DNA of 64,000 nt from Alteriqipengyuania abyssalis (GTDB lineage Bacteria > Pseudomonadota > Alphaproteobacteria > Sphingomonadales > Sphingomonadaceae), in contig NZ_JAHWXP010000001.1 in assembly GCF_019857185.1 (NCBI RefSeq), positions 62,001 through 126,000 on the forward strand. Reading direction: 5' to 3'. Every line of letters starts with the position of its first letter. Position 1 is the first letter of the stretch. A program made the position numbers and the translations under genes. This document shows positions 1 to 7,907 of the stretch, piece by piece. Below the pieces are notes generated by a model. It did no database searches. It was not told the origin of the DNA and saw nothing but the letters and a program-made list of their open reading frames with translations.

Positions 1-1
1 C

Positions 2-2356
2 GCGACCGAGCTGTTCGAGAGTTTCTCGATCCGCAACGATAACGGCAATGTCGTGATCGAGGTCGAGGAAAACCCGGTCATCAACCGCATCATCCTCGAA
101 GGGAACGAGCGGCTGAAGGACGACAAGATCGTGCCGGAGATCAAGCTCGCCCCGCGGCAGATCTTCACCCGCTCGAAAGTCCGTGCGGACGTTGCTCGGA
201 TCATCGAGCTGTACAAGCGGCAGGGGCGCTTCGCCGCGACGGTCGAGCCCAAGACCGTGCAGCTGAGCCAGAACCGCGTCGACCTCGTGTTCGAGATCAC
301 CGAGGGGCCCAAGTCCAAGGTCCGCCAGATCAACATCATCGGGAACGAGGAGTTTTCCGACGGTGATCTGAAAGGCGAAATGGTCACCAAGGAAACCGGC
401 CTGTTCAGCTTCCTGAGCGGAAACACCGGTTACGATCCTGACCGTCTGGCATTCGACCAGCAGAAGCTGCGCGAATTCTACCTCAAGCAGGGCTATGTCG
501 ATTTCCGTGTCGTCTCGGCGGTGGCCGAGCTGACGCCGGACAAGCGCGATTTCATCATCACCTACGTCGTCGAGGAAGGCGAGCGCTACAAGTTCGGCGA
601 TGTCGAGGTGACGAGCGAGATTCGCGATTTCAATGGCGAGACGCTGACCCAGGGTCTGGGGATCACCAGCGGCGACTGGTACGATGCTCAGCGCATCGAA
701 GACACGGTCGAGCAGCTGAGTGAGCTGGCCGGCCGCTTCGGTTACGCCTTTGCCGACGTGCGACCGCAGTTCCGCCGCAATTCCGATGACCTGACCATGG
801 ATGTCACGCTGGTCATCAACGAGGCGCCGCGCGTTTACATCGAGCGGGTCGACATCAACGGTAACACGCTGACGCAGGACAAGGTGATCCGCCGCGAATT
901 CCGGTCCGCCGAAGGCGATCCGTTCAACTCGCTGCAGGTGGAACGAACCACGGCCCGCATCAACTCGCTCGGCTTCTTCCAGGAAGGCTTCGAGGTCGAG
1001 CAGAAGGAAACCGGGGAAGACGACCGGATCATCCTTGAAGCCAACGTTGTCGAACAGCCGACGGGTGAACTGCAGCTGTCGGCTGGCTTCTCCTCGCTTG
1101 AGAGCTTCCTCTTCTCTGGCTCGATCCGACAGCGCAACTTCCGCGGTCGCGGTCAGACCGTCGGGGCGTCCGCGCAGTTCTCGCGCTATTCGCGCTCGTT
1201 CAATCTGAGCTTCTCCGAGCCTTACGTGTTCGATCGGAACATCTCGGCCGGCGTCGATCTCTACCGTCGGGACGTCAGCAGCTTCAACTTCCTTGGCAAT
1301 GATCGCGAGCCGAGCTTCAAGCAGGCGACCACCGGTGGCTCGCTGCGGCTGGGCGTGCCGTTGACCGAATATTCGACCATCGTCGGCAGCTATACGCTCA
1401 ACTACGATCAGGTCAGCGTCGACGAGCGGCTCTATTTCCGCGATCTCGACGGAGACGGCACGACCGAGTGCGACCCGCTTCAGGCCAGCCGCTTCCTTTG
1501 CGACGTGATCGGGGACCGGGTCAGTTCGATCCTCGGCCTGAACTACGTCTACAGTTCGCTCAACAGCTATTATCGCCCGAGCCGGGGCGAGCGGATTACG
1601 CTCGGCGCGAGCTTTGCGGGCCTTGGCGGCGACGTTAAGTATGCCAAGTTCACCGCCAATGCCTCCAAGTACTGGTCCGTCTTCGGTGGCTTCATCTTCT
1701 CGCTGTCTGCCGAAGGTGGCTACATCAAAGGTCTTGAGGATCGCGGGCCGGGCGTCGACGATGTCCGCCTGACCGACCGCTTCTTCCTTGGTGAGCCGCA
1801 GTTCCGGGGCTTCGATATCCGGGGTGTCGGTCCGCGTATTCTGCGCCAGCCGTATGTGGACGGAGAAAACGGGCCGGAACTGATCACCGATCGCGACCGG
1901 GTCAGGGACGATTCGCTGGGTGGCAGCGCCTATTATCTGGGACGTGCTGAGCTCGAAATTCCGCTCGGCTCGGGTGCCCGTGAACTTGGTCTGCGCCCGT
2001 CGATCTTCGTCGATGTCGGTGCTCTGTTCAATGTGACGACGCCGACGCTGATCGATTACCCCAACGGGCTTCAGGGCACCGACGCCGACGGTAACCCGCA
2101 ATATGTCGAGGATGGTCTGATCGTGACCGATCCGCTGGATGACGAGGGCAATGCCAACACTCCGTACATCCTGCCCAACTCGCGTGTTCGCGAAGTCTTC
2201 CTTGGCGACAGCGCGAGCCCGCGCGTGTCGATCGGCGCAGGCGTGGACTGGAACTCGCCCTTCGGCCCGTTCCGCATCGATTTCGCCTATGCCCTGCGCA
2301 AGGAGCCGGGCGACGACACCAAGACACTCTCATTCAACGTAGGGACGCAATTCTGA
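2..2356 (+). CDS. bamA: BamA, outer membrane protein assembly factor (5' end outside the window)
   Basis: Core subunit of the BAM complex, which inserts beta-barrel proteins into the outer membrane. The reading frame is open from base 2, so the signal peptide and first POTRA region lie upstream of the window. What remains shows POTRA repeats (with GNERL, GNEEF and GNTLTQDKVIRREF-type segments) over about the first 350 residues, then a long barrel. The barrel carries the conserved RGF element (QFRGFDIRGVGPR) and ends in a terminal Phe (NVGTQF), the usual outer-membrane barrel signature. The stop overlaps the start of ompH (TGATG), so the two are translationally coupled. Identification is by family motifs; a Sam50/TamA relative is unlikely given the ompH-fabZ neighbours. 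Confidence 0.96.
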   Translation, partial: ATELFESFSIRNDNGNVVIEVEENPVINRIILEGNERLKDDKIVPEIKLAPRQIFTRSKVRADVARIIELYKRQGRFAATVEPKTVQLSQNRVDLVFEITEGPKSKVRQINIIGNEEFSDGDLKGEMVTKETGLFSFLSGNTGYDPDRLAFDQQKLREFYLKQGYVDFRVVSAVAELTPDKRDFIITYVVEEGERYKFGDVEVTSEIRDFNGETLTQGLGITSGDWYDAQRIEDTVEQLSELAGRFGYAFADVRPQFRRNSDDLTMDVTLVINEAPRVYIERVDINGNTLTQDKVIRREFRSAEGDPFNSLQVERTTARINSLGFFQEGFEVEQKETGEDDRIILEANVVEQPTGELQLSAGFSSLESFLFSGSIRQRNFRGRGQTVGASAQFSRYSRSFNLSFSEPYVFDRNISAGVDLYRRDVSSFNFLGNDREPSFKQATTGGSLRLGVPLTEYSTIVGSYTLNYDQVSVDERLYFRDLDGDGTTECDPLQASRFLCDVIGDRVSSILGLNYVYSSLNSYYRPSRGERITLGASFAGLGGDVKYAKFTANASKYWSVFGGFIFSLSAEGGYIKGLEDRGPGVDDVRLTDRFFLGEPQFRGFDIRGVGPRILRQPYVDGENGPELITDRDRVRDDSLGGSAYYLGRAELEIPLGSGARELGLRPSIFVDVGALFNVTTPTLIDYPNGLQGTDADGNPQYVEDGLIVTDPLDDEGNANTPYILPNSRVREVFLGDSASPRVSIGAGVDWNSPFGPFRIDFAYALRKEPGDDTKTLSFNVGTQF

Positions 2357-3039
2357 TGAAACTCGCCAAAGCAATGCTCGCCGGTGCGACCATCCTGGGC
2401 GCCACGCTGGCCGCCGTGCCCGCCGCCGCTCAGGTCAACGGCATCGCAATCAGCAACCCCGAAGCGGTGATCCTGCAGAGCGCGGCGCGTCAGGCCGCCT
2501 ATCAGCAGATCAGCCAGCAGTACCAGGCGCAGCTCCAGCAGCTCAGCACGGTCCGCCAGGAAGCCTCGCAGCTCGAGCGCAGCCTCGACACCAATTCGGA
2601 CAACCAGGTGAGCGACGCGGAAATCCAGGCGAACCCGACCGTGGTCGCCCAGATCCAGCAGAAAGAGCAGCAGATCGCGCAGATCTATCAGCCCATCCAG
2701 CTGGCGCAGGCCTATGCGATCGAGCAACTGGTGGCCGACTACGAAAACGCGCAAAATCAGGTCATCCAGCAGAAGAAGATCCAGATGCTGCTGAGCCCGG
2801 ACGTGGTCCAGTATGCGCCGGAAAACGCCAATGTCACGCAGGACATTCTGACCGTTCTCGACCAGCGTATGCCGACCGTGCAGACCGCGCCGCCGGCAAA
2901 CTGGCAGCCGAGCCGTCAGGCAGTCGCGCTGCAGCAGCGCATTCAGCAGATCCTGCTGGGCCTCGCGCAGCAGCAGGCGATGCAGGCCGCGCAGCAGCAG
3001 GGCCAGCAGCAGGCCCCCGCGCAGCCGTCCGGGCGCTGA
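2356..3039 (+). CDS. OmpH/Skp family periplasmic chaperone
   Basis: Predicted periplasmic chaperone of 227 residues that would hold unfolded outer-membrane proteins on their way to BamA. A signal peptide is visible at residues 1-25 (basic start, hydrophobic core, VPAAAQ cleavage region). The body is a long Gln/Ala-rich helical segment ([15 protein letters not shown]) typical of the coiled tentacles of Skp, ending in a low-complexity Q/A tail. It is longer than E. coli Skp (about 160 residues). It overlaps the bamA stop by one base and is followed by fabZ after 13 nt, a common sphingomonad arrangement. The family assignment rests on context and coiled-coil composition more than on fixed residues. 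Confidence 0.85.
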   Translation: MKLAKAMLAGATILGATLAAVPAAAQVNGIAISNPEAVILQSAARQAAYQQISQQYQAQLQQLSTVRQEASQLERSLDTNSDNQVSDAEIQANPTVVAQIQQKEQQIAQIYQPIQLAQAYAIEQLVADYENAQNQVIQQKKIQMLLSPDVVQYAPENANVTQDILTVLDQRMPTVQTAPPANWQPSRQAVALQQRIQQILLGLAQQQAMQAAQQQGQQQAPAQPSGR

Positions 3040-3052
3040 TACCCTCGCCGAC

Positions 3053-3523
3053 ATGGATAATAGCGAAACAGCCGACACGCGGAAAATGGATGTGCGGCAG
3101 GTCCTCAAGGCCCTGCCGCACCGCTACCCCATGCTGCTGGTCGACCGGGTCGAAAGCCTGACCAAGGGCGAGGACATCCATGCGGTGAAGGCGGTGACCT
3201 TCAACGAGGATTTCTTCCAGGGCCATTTCCCCGGCGCGCCGATCATGCCCGGCGTCTTGCAGATCGAGGCGCTGGCGCAGGCCGCCGCGATCCTCGGCAT
3301 CGAGACGCTGGAACTCGCCGGCAGTGGCAAGCTGGTCTATTTCATGGGTATCGACGGAGCCAAGTTCCGCGCGCCGGTGACGCCGGGCTGCCTGCTCGAT
3401 CTCAAGGTCTCGTTCCTGCAGAAGCGCAGCCGGGTCTACAAGTTCGCCGGCAAGGCGAGCGTGGACGGCAAGGTTACCTGCGAGTGCGAGTTCACCGCGA
3501 TGATCGCCGATCCGCCCGAATAG
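3053..3523 (+). CDS. fabZ: FabZ, (3R)-hydroxyacyl-ACP dehydratase
   Basis: Dehydrates 3-hydroxyacyl-ACP to trans-2-enoyl-ACP in type II fatty acid synthesis. The 156-residue protein has the hot-dog fold signatures: [13 protein letters not shown] near residue 22, the catalytic His in [20 protein letters not shown] near residue 59 with the partner Glu in QIEALAQ, and the [16 protein letters not shown] strand. Translation may instead begin at the Met of MDVRQV, 11 codons later. The gene closes the bamA-ompH-fabZ cluster, which links membrane assembly to acyl-chain supply. No SD sequence is obvious for either start. Confidence 0.96.
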   Translation: MDNSETADTRKMDVRQVLKALPHRYPMLLVDRVESLTKGEDIHAVKAVTFNEDFFQGHFPGAPIMPGVLQIEALAQAAAILGIETLELAGSGKLVYFMGIDGAKFRAPVTPGCLLDLKVSFLQKRSRVYKFAGKASVDGKVTCECEFTAMIADPPE

Positions 3524-3602
3524 GGGCGGGAGCGAAGCAGGCTTGCCAATCGGGCGCGTTGGGACTATCGGCGCGCCTTTCCCACCCAACAGCTGGACCG
3601 GT

Positions 3603-3615
3603 CGGAACCGTTCCG
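3603..3615. repeat. Short palindrome in the rpmE leader
   Basis: The leader of rpmE holds a 13-base palindrome (CGGAAC-C-GTTCCG) about 20 nt before the start codon. It could be an operator or a small RNA hairpin, but nothing here decides which. Confidence 0.35.
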
Positions 3616-3633
3616 AGGCTATGGAGACATGAC

Positions 3634-3858
3634 ATGAAGGCCGAAGGTCACCCCGATTATCACACCATCACGGTCAAGATGACCGATGGTACCGAATTCC
3701 AGACCCGCTCCACCTGGGGCAAGGAAGGCGACACGCTGACGCTGGAAATCGACCCGACCAGCCACCCGGCATGGACCGGCGGCAAGCAGCAGCTTCAGGA
3801 AGGTGGCCGCGTGGCCGCGTTCAACAAGCGCTTCGGTGGGCTCAGCCTCAAGAAGTAA
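3634..3858 (+). CDS. rpmE: 50S ribosomal protein L31 (zinc-free type)
   Basis: Large-subunit ribosomal protein bL31, 74 residues. The start was placed at [10 protein letters not shown] because this matches the family N-terminus and follows a GGAGACATGAC leader. The conserved segments [27 protein letters not shown] and FNKRFG are present. The CxxC zinc pair of the zinc-binding paralogue is absent, so this is the Cys-less form usual in alphaproteobacteria. A strong rho-independent terminator follows 38 nt after the stop, so rpmE is probably a single-gene transcript. Confidence 0.95.
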   Translation: MKAEGHPDYHTITVKMTDGTEFQTRSTWGKEGDTLTLEIDPTSHPAWTGGKQQLQEGGRVAAFNKRFGGLSLKK

Positions 3859-3896
3859 CGCGATTCTACGCGCTTTGCGGCCTCGTGCCGCGAGGG

Positions 3897-3925
3897 AAGG
3901 GCGGTCCGACGGGGCCGCCCTTTTT
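3897..3925 (+). terminator. Rho-independent terminator after rpmE
   Basis: AAGGGCGG pairs with CCGCCCTT around a 10-nt loop and is followed by an uninterrupted T run. It lies just downstream of the rpmE stop. Confidence 0.85.
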
Positions 3926-3951
3926 CGTTTGCCGAACCTGGTTGGCCCAAC

Positions 3952-4269
3952 CTAGCTGGCGCAGTCGACGCAGCGTGTCGCGATGGGCCGCGCCTCCAGT
4001 CGCTTGCGAGCGATTGGTTTCCCGCACTGACTGCACCTGCCGTAGGTGCCGTTCTCGATCCGCAGGAGCGCCATGCGGATCTGTGCGATTTCCTGGCGCA
4101 GGACGCCATCGACGCCCTCGAGCGCCTCGTCGTCGGCCAGATCGATCGCCTGTTCGCTCGAATCGGCATCGAGGGGGTGGCGCAGATCGTCTTCGATCAC
4201 GTCAGCCCGCTCGAGCAAGTCCGCGAGCCGCTGCTCCAGCTGTTCGCGCAGATCGCCATAGTCGGTCAT
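3952..4269 (-). CDS. TraR/DksA-type C4 zinc-finger protein
   Basis: A 105-residue relative of DksA, the transcription factor that binds in the secondary channel of RNA polymerase. The C-terminal zinc finger shows CSQC and CVDC spaced about 20 residues apart with the usual GTYGRCSQCGKPI lead-in; the N-terminal half is an acidic helical coil. The start was placed at the ATG of MTDYGDL because AGGAG lies 7 nt upstream; an in-frame GTG two codons earlier would leave no room for that site. It is shorter than classical DksA (about 150 residues), so it is probably one of the accessory DksA-like proteins and not the main one. Confidence 0.88.
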   Translation of the reverse strand: MTDYGDLREQLEQRLADLLERADVIEDDLRHPLDADSSEQAIDLADDEALEGVDGVLRQEIAQIRMALLRIENGTYGRCSQCGKPIARKRLEARPIATRCVDCAS

Positions 4270-4369
4270 TGCCACTCTCCTGTAACCGTTGTTGTCGACG
4301 GTTTAGCAGGAAGCGGCGGGGCAAAGATTGATCTCGGTCAATTCGAAAACGGTCGAACCGTGGTTCCTC

Positions 4370-5002
4370 TTACCAACCCCACGGCTTCTCGCGATACCAC
4401 TTGGTGATCACGTACTTGGTGCCTTTGCGCACCTTCATCCCGTGATGCATCGTATTGGGATTGGTCGACTGGTCGGGGCGGCGGTTGTTCCAGCACAGCA
4501 GCTTGCCCGTTTCGGGCTGGAAGCTCTTCTTGAGCACCTTGAACCGCGTCGCGCCGCCAGCTTCGGGTTCGTTGAGGTAGATCATGAAGGTCCAGGTGCG
4601 CTGCCCCGCGACCGAGCAGTATTTCTCCCAGTCCTGCCCGTCGGGATTGAAATAGTCGCAATGCGCCTTGAACTCCTGCCCGACGGCATAGCGCTGTCCC
4701 TGCAGGGGCTCGCCATGCGCGGGGTCGATGCCTGAAAGCTGCGCCAGCATCGCCTCGAGCCGCTGGGTGCGCGGGTCGTCCATCGGCAGATCGCAGGTCT
4801 CGCTGGTGCGGAAATACATGTCGCCGTCGTGATCGGCGAGGGTGGAGGGCCGCCGGTCCGCATCGATCATCCCGATCAGCTCCCCGCAGAAATCCGGATC
4901 GAGGAAGCGCCGCATCTGCAGGAGCTCGATCTTGGGGAAGGGCAGGCGCTGCATGCCCCGCGCCGCGAGTTCGTCTGAATCGGATTCGCCCGGATCGCGC
5001 AT
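4370..5002 (-). CDS. 2OG-Fe(II) oxygenase, prolyl 4-hydroxylase type
   Basis: Predicted 2-oxoglutarate and iron dependent dioxygenase of 210 residues, resembling the prolyl 4-hydroxylase alpha-subunit catalytic domain. The iron ligands are visible: HCD in EFKAHCDYFNPDG (HxD) and the distal His in NTMHHGMKVRKGTKYV, with the basic residues of that segment placed to bind 2-oxoglutarate. The C-terminus KWYREKPW is typical of this bacterial group. The natural substrate cannot be told from sequence. An internal Met (MQRLPFPK, codon 17) is an alternative start. Confidence 0.88.
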   Translation of the reverse strand: MRDPGESDSDELAARGMQRLPFPKIELLQMRRFLDPDFCGELIGMIDADRRPSTLADHDGDMYFRTSETCDLPMDDPRTQRLEAMLAQLSGIDPAHGEPLQGQRYAVGQEFKAHCDYFNPDGQDWEKYCSVAGQRTWTFMIYLNEPEAGGATRFKVLKKSFQPETGKLLCWNNRRPDQSTNPNTMHHGMKVRKGTKYVITKWYREKPWGW

Positions 5003-5135
5003 GCGCGCCTCATGCGAAGCGGTGGACTATTTTGCAAGCCGCGCAATAATGCTGCGTAAAGACGATGATTTTGCGTTTTTCACTTCCCAAATCGCGCTCG
5101 CCGTGCAAGCGAGCCTCCACACGCAAGTTCCGCTC

Positions 5136-5163
5136 TTGACGCGGCGATTCGTGTACGTAACTG
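5136..5163 (+). promoter_or_regulatory. Candidate promoter of tRNA-His
   Basis: TTGACG (5136-5141) and TAACTG (5158-5163) are separated by 16 nt and lie about 35 nt before the tRNA. The -35 is good, the -10 weak. Confidence 0.4.
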
Positions 5164-5197
5164 CCCTGCGCCTGGCGTGGCCGCGTCGGGGCATATG

Positions 5198-5274
5198 GCG
5201 ATCGTAGCTCAGTTGGTTAGAGCGCCGGTTTGTGGTACCGGAGGTCGGGGGTTCGAGACCCCTCGATCGCCCCA
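5198..5274 (+). tRNA. tRNA-His (GTG)
   Basis: A complete cloverleaf with anticodon GTG in the loop TTGTGGT, T-loop GGTTCGAGACC and the TAGCTCAGTTGGTTAGA D-arm. The extra G at position -1 required for histidine tRNA is encoded at 5197 and pairs with C73; the 3' CCA is also encoded. Confidence 0.97.
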
Positions 5275-5349
5275 TTTTCCCCTGCGGGTCTAGGGTTCGA
5301 GAGAACCGGCGCTGCCGGGTTCGTGCGAGCCCGGGTCACTCTTGCAGGG

Positions 5350-6429
5350 ATGATGCACAAGCCGATGAGCGCTTTCTGGACCGACCGCGATTTCGACGAC
5401 CACGAGGTCGTCCACTTCGTTCATGACGAAAAGCGGGGGCTGACCGCGATCATCGCTCTCCATTCCACCCATCTCGGCCCGGCAGCGGGCGGCACGCGGT
5501 TCTGGCATTATGCCGAACCTGCCGCCGCGATGCGCGACGCGCTGCGTCTGAGCCGCGGGATGAGCTACAAGAACGCCATGGCCGGCCTGCCGATGGGCGG
5601 GGGCAAGGCGGTGATCCTCGCCAATCCGGAACGCAGGAAGACGCCCGAGATGCTCGCCGCGTTCGGCGATGCGGTCGACGCTCTGGGCGGCAAATACGTC
5701 ACCGCCGAAGATGTCGGCATCACCGTGGAAGACATGGTCGCGGTGAACCAGCGGACCGATTACGTCTCCGGTCTGCCGGTCGCGGAAGGCGAGGCGGGCG
5801 GCAACCCTGGCCCGTTCACCGCACTTGGCATCTATCTGGGCATCAAGGCGGCGGTGAAGCACAAGCTGGGCCGTGACAGCGTCGAAGGCGTGCATGTCGC
5901 CATGCAGGGAATCGGCAGCGTCGGTGGCGGCGTTGCGCGTCTGCTCGCCAAGGACGGCGCGAAGCTGACGCTGGCCGACATCGATACCGACGGTGCACAG
6001 GCGCTGGGGCAGGAACTGGGTGCCGACGTGGTCGCTCCCGATGCGATCATGTCGCTGGGCTGCGACGTGTTCAGCCCCAATGCGCTGGGCGCGATCCTCA
6101 ATGATGAGGGGATTGCCCGGCTCGACTGCGCGATCGTTGCAGGCGGCGCGAACAACCAGCTTGCCGGGCCCGGAAACGGTGCCGCACTGGCCGAGCGCGG
6201 GATTCTCTACGCGCCCGACTACGTGATCAACGCGGGCGGCATCATCAGCGTCACGATGGAATATCTGTGCCGCCGCGACAGCGCTCCGTGCGACATTAAC
6301 GAAGTGCGCAAGCGCATCGCGCAGATCCCCGAGCGGCTGACCAAGATCTGGCAGGACAGCGAGGCGAGCGGTTCCTCACCCGACCAGGTCGCGGACGCGA
6401 TGGCGCAGAAGCTGATCGGCCGCGGCTGA
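5350..6429 (+). CDS. Leucine dehydrogenase-type Glu/Leu/Phe/Val dehydrogenase
   Basis: NAD-dependent oxidative deamination of a branched-chain or related amino acid to its 2-oxo acid, in the cytoplasm. The catalytic lysine motif PMGGGKAV lies near residue 83 and the Rossmann motif GIGSVGGGVARLL near residue 185. With the start at the MMHKPMSAFW pair the protein is about 359 residues, the usual leucine-dehydrogenase length; an upstream extension of the frame runs through tRNA-His and is not real. The ATG at 5353 or 5365 could also serve. Substrate (Leu, Val or Phe) is not settled by the motifs. Confidence 0.9.
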   Translation: MMHKPMSAFWTDRDFDDHEVVHFVHDEKRGLTAIIALHSTHLGPAAGGTRFWHYAEPAAAMRDALRLSRGMSYKNAMAGLPMGGGKAVILANPERRKTPEMLAAFGDAVDALGGKYVTAEDVGITVEDMVAVNQRTDYVSGLPVAEGEAGGNPGPFTALGIYLGIKAAVKHKLGRDSVEGVHVAMQGIGSVGGGVARLLAKDGAKLTLADIDTDGAQALGQELGADVVAPDAIMSLGCDVFSPNALGAILNDEGIARLDCAIVAGGANNQLAGPGNGAALAERGILYAPDYVINAGGIISVTMEYLCRRDSAPCDINEVRKRIAQIPERLTKIWQDSEASGSSPDQVADAMAQKLIGRG

Positions 6430-6544
6430 TCCGATCCGGCTCGCCCCGATCAGGCCGGGGATGATCCCGCGGCCTGCGGGCAAAAAACGCGACGAATCCT
6501 TGCGCGCAGCCCGCGCGGGCGGCATAGGGGCAGGCGATAAAATC

Positions 6545-7273
6545 ATGCATGGTTTCGCTAATCCCCGCCGGTTTCTAGGTCTCGCGAAAAGGCTGACACC
6601 GATCCTCCTCGTTGTGGGCCTGCTGGCCTCGACGGGCGCGATCGTGTGGGGCCTCGTCATGGTGCCGCCCGACCGCCTGATGGGCGAGACCGTGCGGATC
6701 ATCTTCATTCACGTGCCGACCGCGTGGCTTGGCATGGCGGGCTGGATGACGATCGCGGGGTCGAGCCTTGCGCTGCTCGTCTGGCGCCATCCGCTTGCGG
6801 CTCTGGCCGCGCGTGCTGCCGCCATTCCGGGCGCGGTGTTCACGGCGATCTGCCTCGCCACCGGGTCGATCTGGGGCCGGCCGACATGGGGCACCTGGTG
6901 GGTGTGGGACGGGCGGCTGACCAGCATGCTGATCCTGCTGTTCCTCTACCTCGCCTATATTGCGCTGAGCCAGGCAGTCGACCGCGAGGGTGCCTCGTCG
7001 CGCCTGCCCGCGATCTTCGGGCTGGTCGGGGCGGTCAACATCCCGATCATCAACCGCTCGGTCGTGTGGTGGAACTCGCTTCACCAGCCGCCCAGCATCA
7101 CCACCGGTGGCAGCAGCATCGACGGGGTCTTCCTGTGGCCGATGCTGATCGCGATGCTGGGCTTTACCTGCCTGTTCGCCGCGACCGTGCTGATGAACAT
7201 GCGCGCGCTGCTGGCACAGGCGCAGGCAGAGGCGCGGTTGCGCCGCCGCGCGATGGAAGCGGAGCCCGCCTGA
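6545..7273 (+). CDS. ccmC: CcmC, heme handling membrane protein
   Basis: System I cytochrome c maturation protein that moves heme onto CcmE. It has about six membrane helices, and the tryptophan-rich WWD segment is clear (WGRPTWGTWWVWDGRLT) with flanking heme-ligand His residues (IFIHVPTAW; NSLHQPPS). The start MHGFANPRRF gives 242 residues, the family length, and is preceded by purine-rich sequence (AGGGGCAGG). It is the first gene of a tightly packed ccmC-D-E-F-G-H-I operon; its stop overlaps the ccmD start by one base. The ccmA and ccmB genes are not adjacent. Confidence 0.96.
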   Translation: MHGFANPRRFLGLAKRLTPILLVVGLLASTGAIVWGLVMVPPDRLMGETVRIIFIHVPTAWLGMAGWMTIAGSSLALLVWRHPLAALAARAAAIPGAVFTAICLATGSIWGRPTWGTWWVWDGRLTSMLILLFLYLAYIALSQAVDREGASSRLPAIFGLVGAVNIPIINRSVVWWNSLHQPPSITTGGSSIDGVFLWPMLIAMLGFTCLFAATVLMNMRALLAQAQAEARLRRRAMEAEPA

Positions 7274-7428
7274 TGGTTCGCGAAGCCCTCTCCCAATGGG
7301 ACTATGTGATCGCCGCCTATGCGATCGCTATTCCGGCGATTGCCGCACTGCTGATCTTCAGCTGGCTGCGGATGCGCCGGGCAGAGCGTGCGCGCGACGA
7401 AGCGCGGCAGAAGGGTCGCAAGGGATGA
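7273..7428 (+). CDS. ccmD: CcmD, small heme exporter membrane protein
   Basis: A 51-residue single-helix protein (MVREALSQWDYVIAAYAIA at the start, then a hydrophobic span and the basic tail RMRRAERARDEARQKGRKG). CcmD helps release holo-CcmE from the CcmABC complex. It starts in TGATG overlap with ccmC and ends in ATGA overlap with ccmE. Identification is by size, topology and position; the sequence family is poorly conserved. Confidence 0.9.
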   Translation: MVREALSQWDYVIAAYAIAIPAIAALLIFSWLRMRRAERARDEARQKGRKG

Positions 7429-7907
7429 ATACGCAAAAGACCGGCCTCGCCCCCAAGCATCAGCGGCTGATTCTGGTGGTCGTCGCGCTGCTGGTGCTGG
7501 TCGCGGCAGGAATGCTCGCCGCGTGGGGCCTGCGCAGCCAAGCCGACTATTTCTATCTGCCCGAGGATATCGCCAAGAATCCGCCCGAGCCGGGCCGTGC
7601 GATCCGCCTTGGCGGGATGGTCCAGCAGGGTTCGATCCGCACGCTGTCGGATGGCGTGACCATCGCCTTCCGGGTGACCGGGCGTGAAGGCAATGCGATC
7701 CCGGTGACCTATCGCGGGATCGTGCCGGACCTTTTCGTCGAAGGATCGGGCGTGATCGCCAATGGCCGGCTGGGCACCAACGGCACTTTCGAGGCCGAGA
7801 CCCTGCTCGCCAAGCATGACGAGAATTACACCCCGCGCGAACTCGAAGGCCTGAGCGATCAGGCCATGCACGAAGTGCTCGAAGAAAGCGCAGCAGGCAC
7901 GCCGTGA
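7425..7907 (+). CDS. ccmE: CcmE, periplasmic heme chaperone
   Basis: Membrane-anchored heme chaperone of 160 residues. It covalently carries heme from CcmC to the CcmF/H lyase. After a short cytoplasmic N-terminus there is one signal-anchor helix (residues about 14-33), then the OB-fold beta barrel with YLPEDIA and RLGGMVQ. The heme-attaching His is in LLAKHDENYTP, with the conserved Tyr four residues on (HxxxY). The start overlaps the ccmD stop (ATGA) and the stop overlaps the ccmF start. Confidence 0.97.
   Translation: MNTQKTGLAPKHQRLILVVVALLVLVAAGMLAAWGLRSQADYFYLPEDIAKNPPEPGRAIRLGGMVQQGSIRTLSDGVTIAFRVTGREGNAIPVTYRGIVPDLFVEGSGVIANGRLGTNGTFEAETLLAKHDENYTPRELEGLSDQAMHEVLEESAAGTP

Noticed and set aside
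5230-5349. N-terminal extension of the leucine dehydrogenase
   Set aside because: It translates through the tRNA-His gene; the family start is at the MMHKPMSAFW region.
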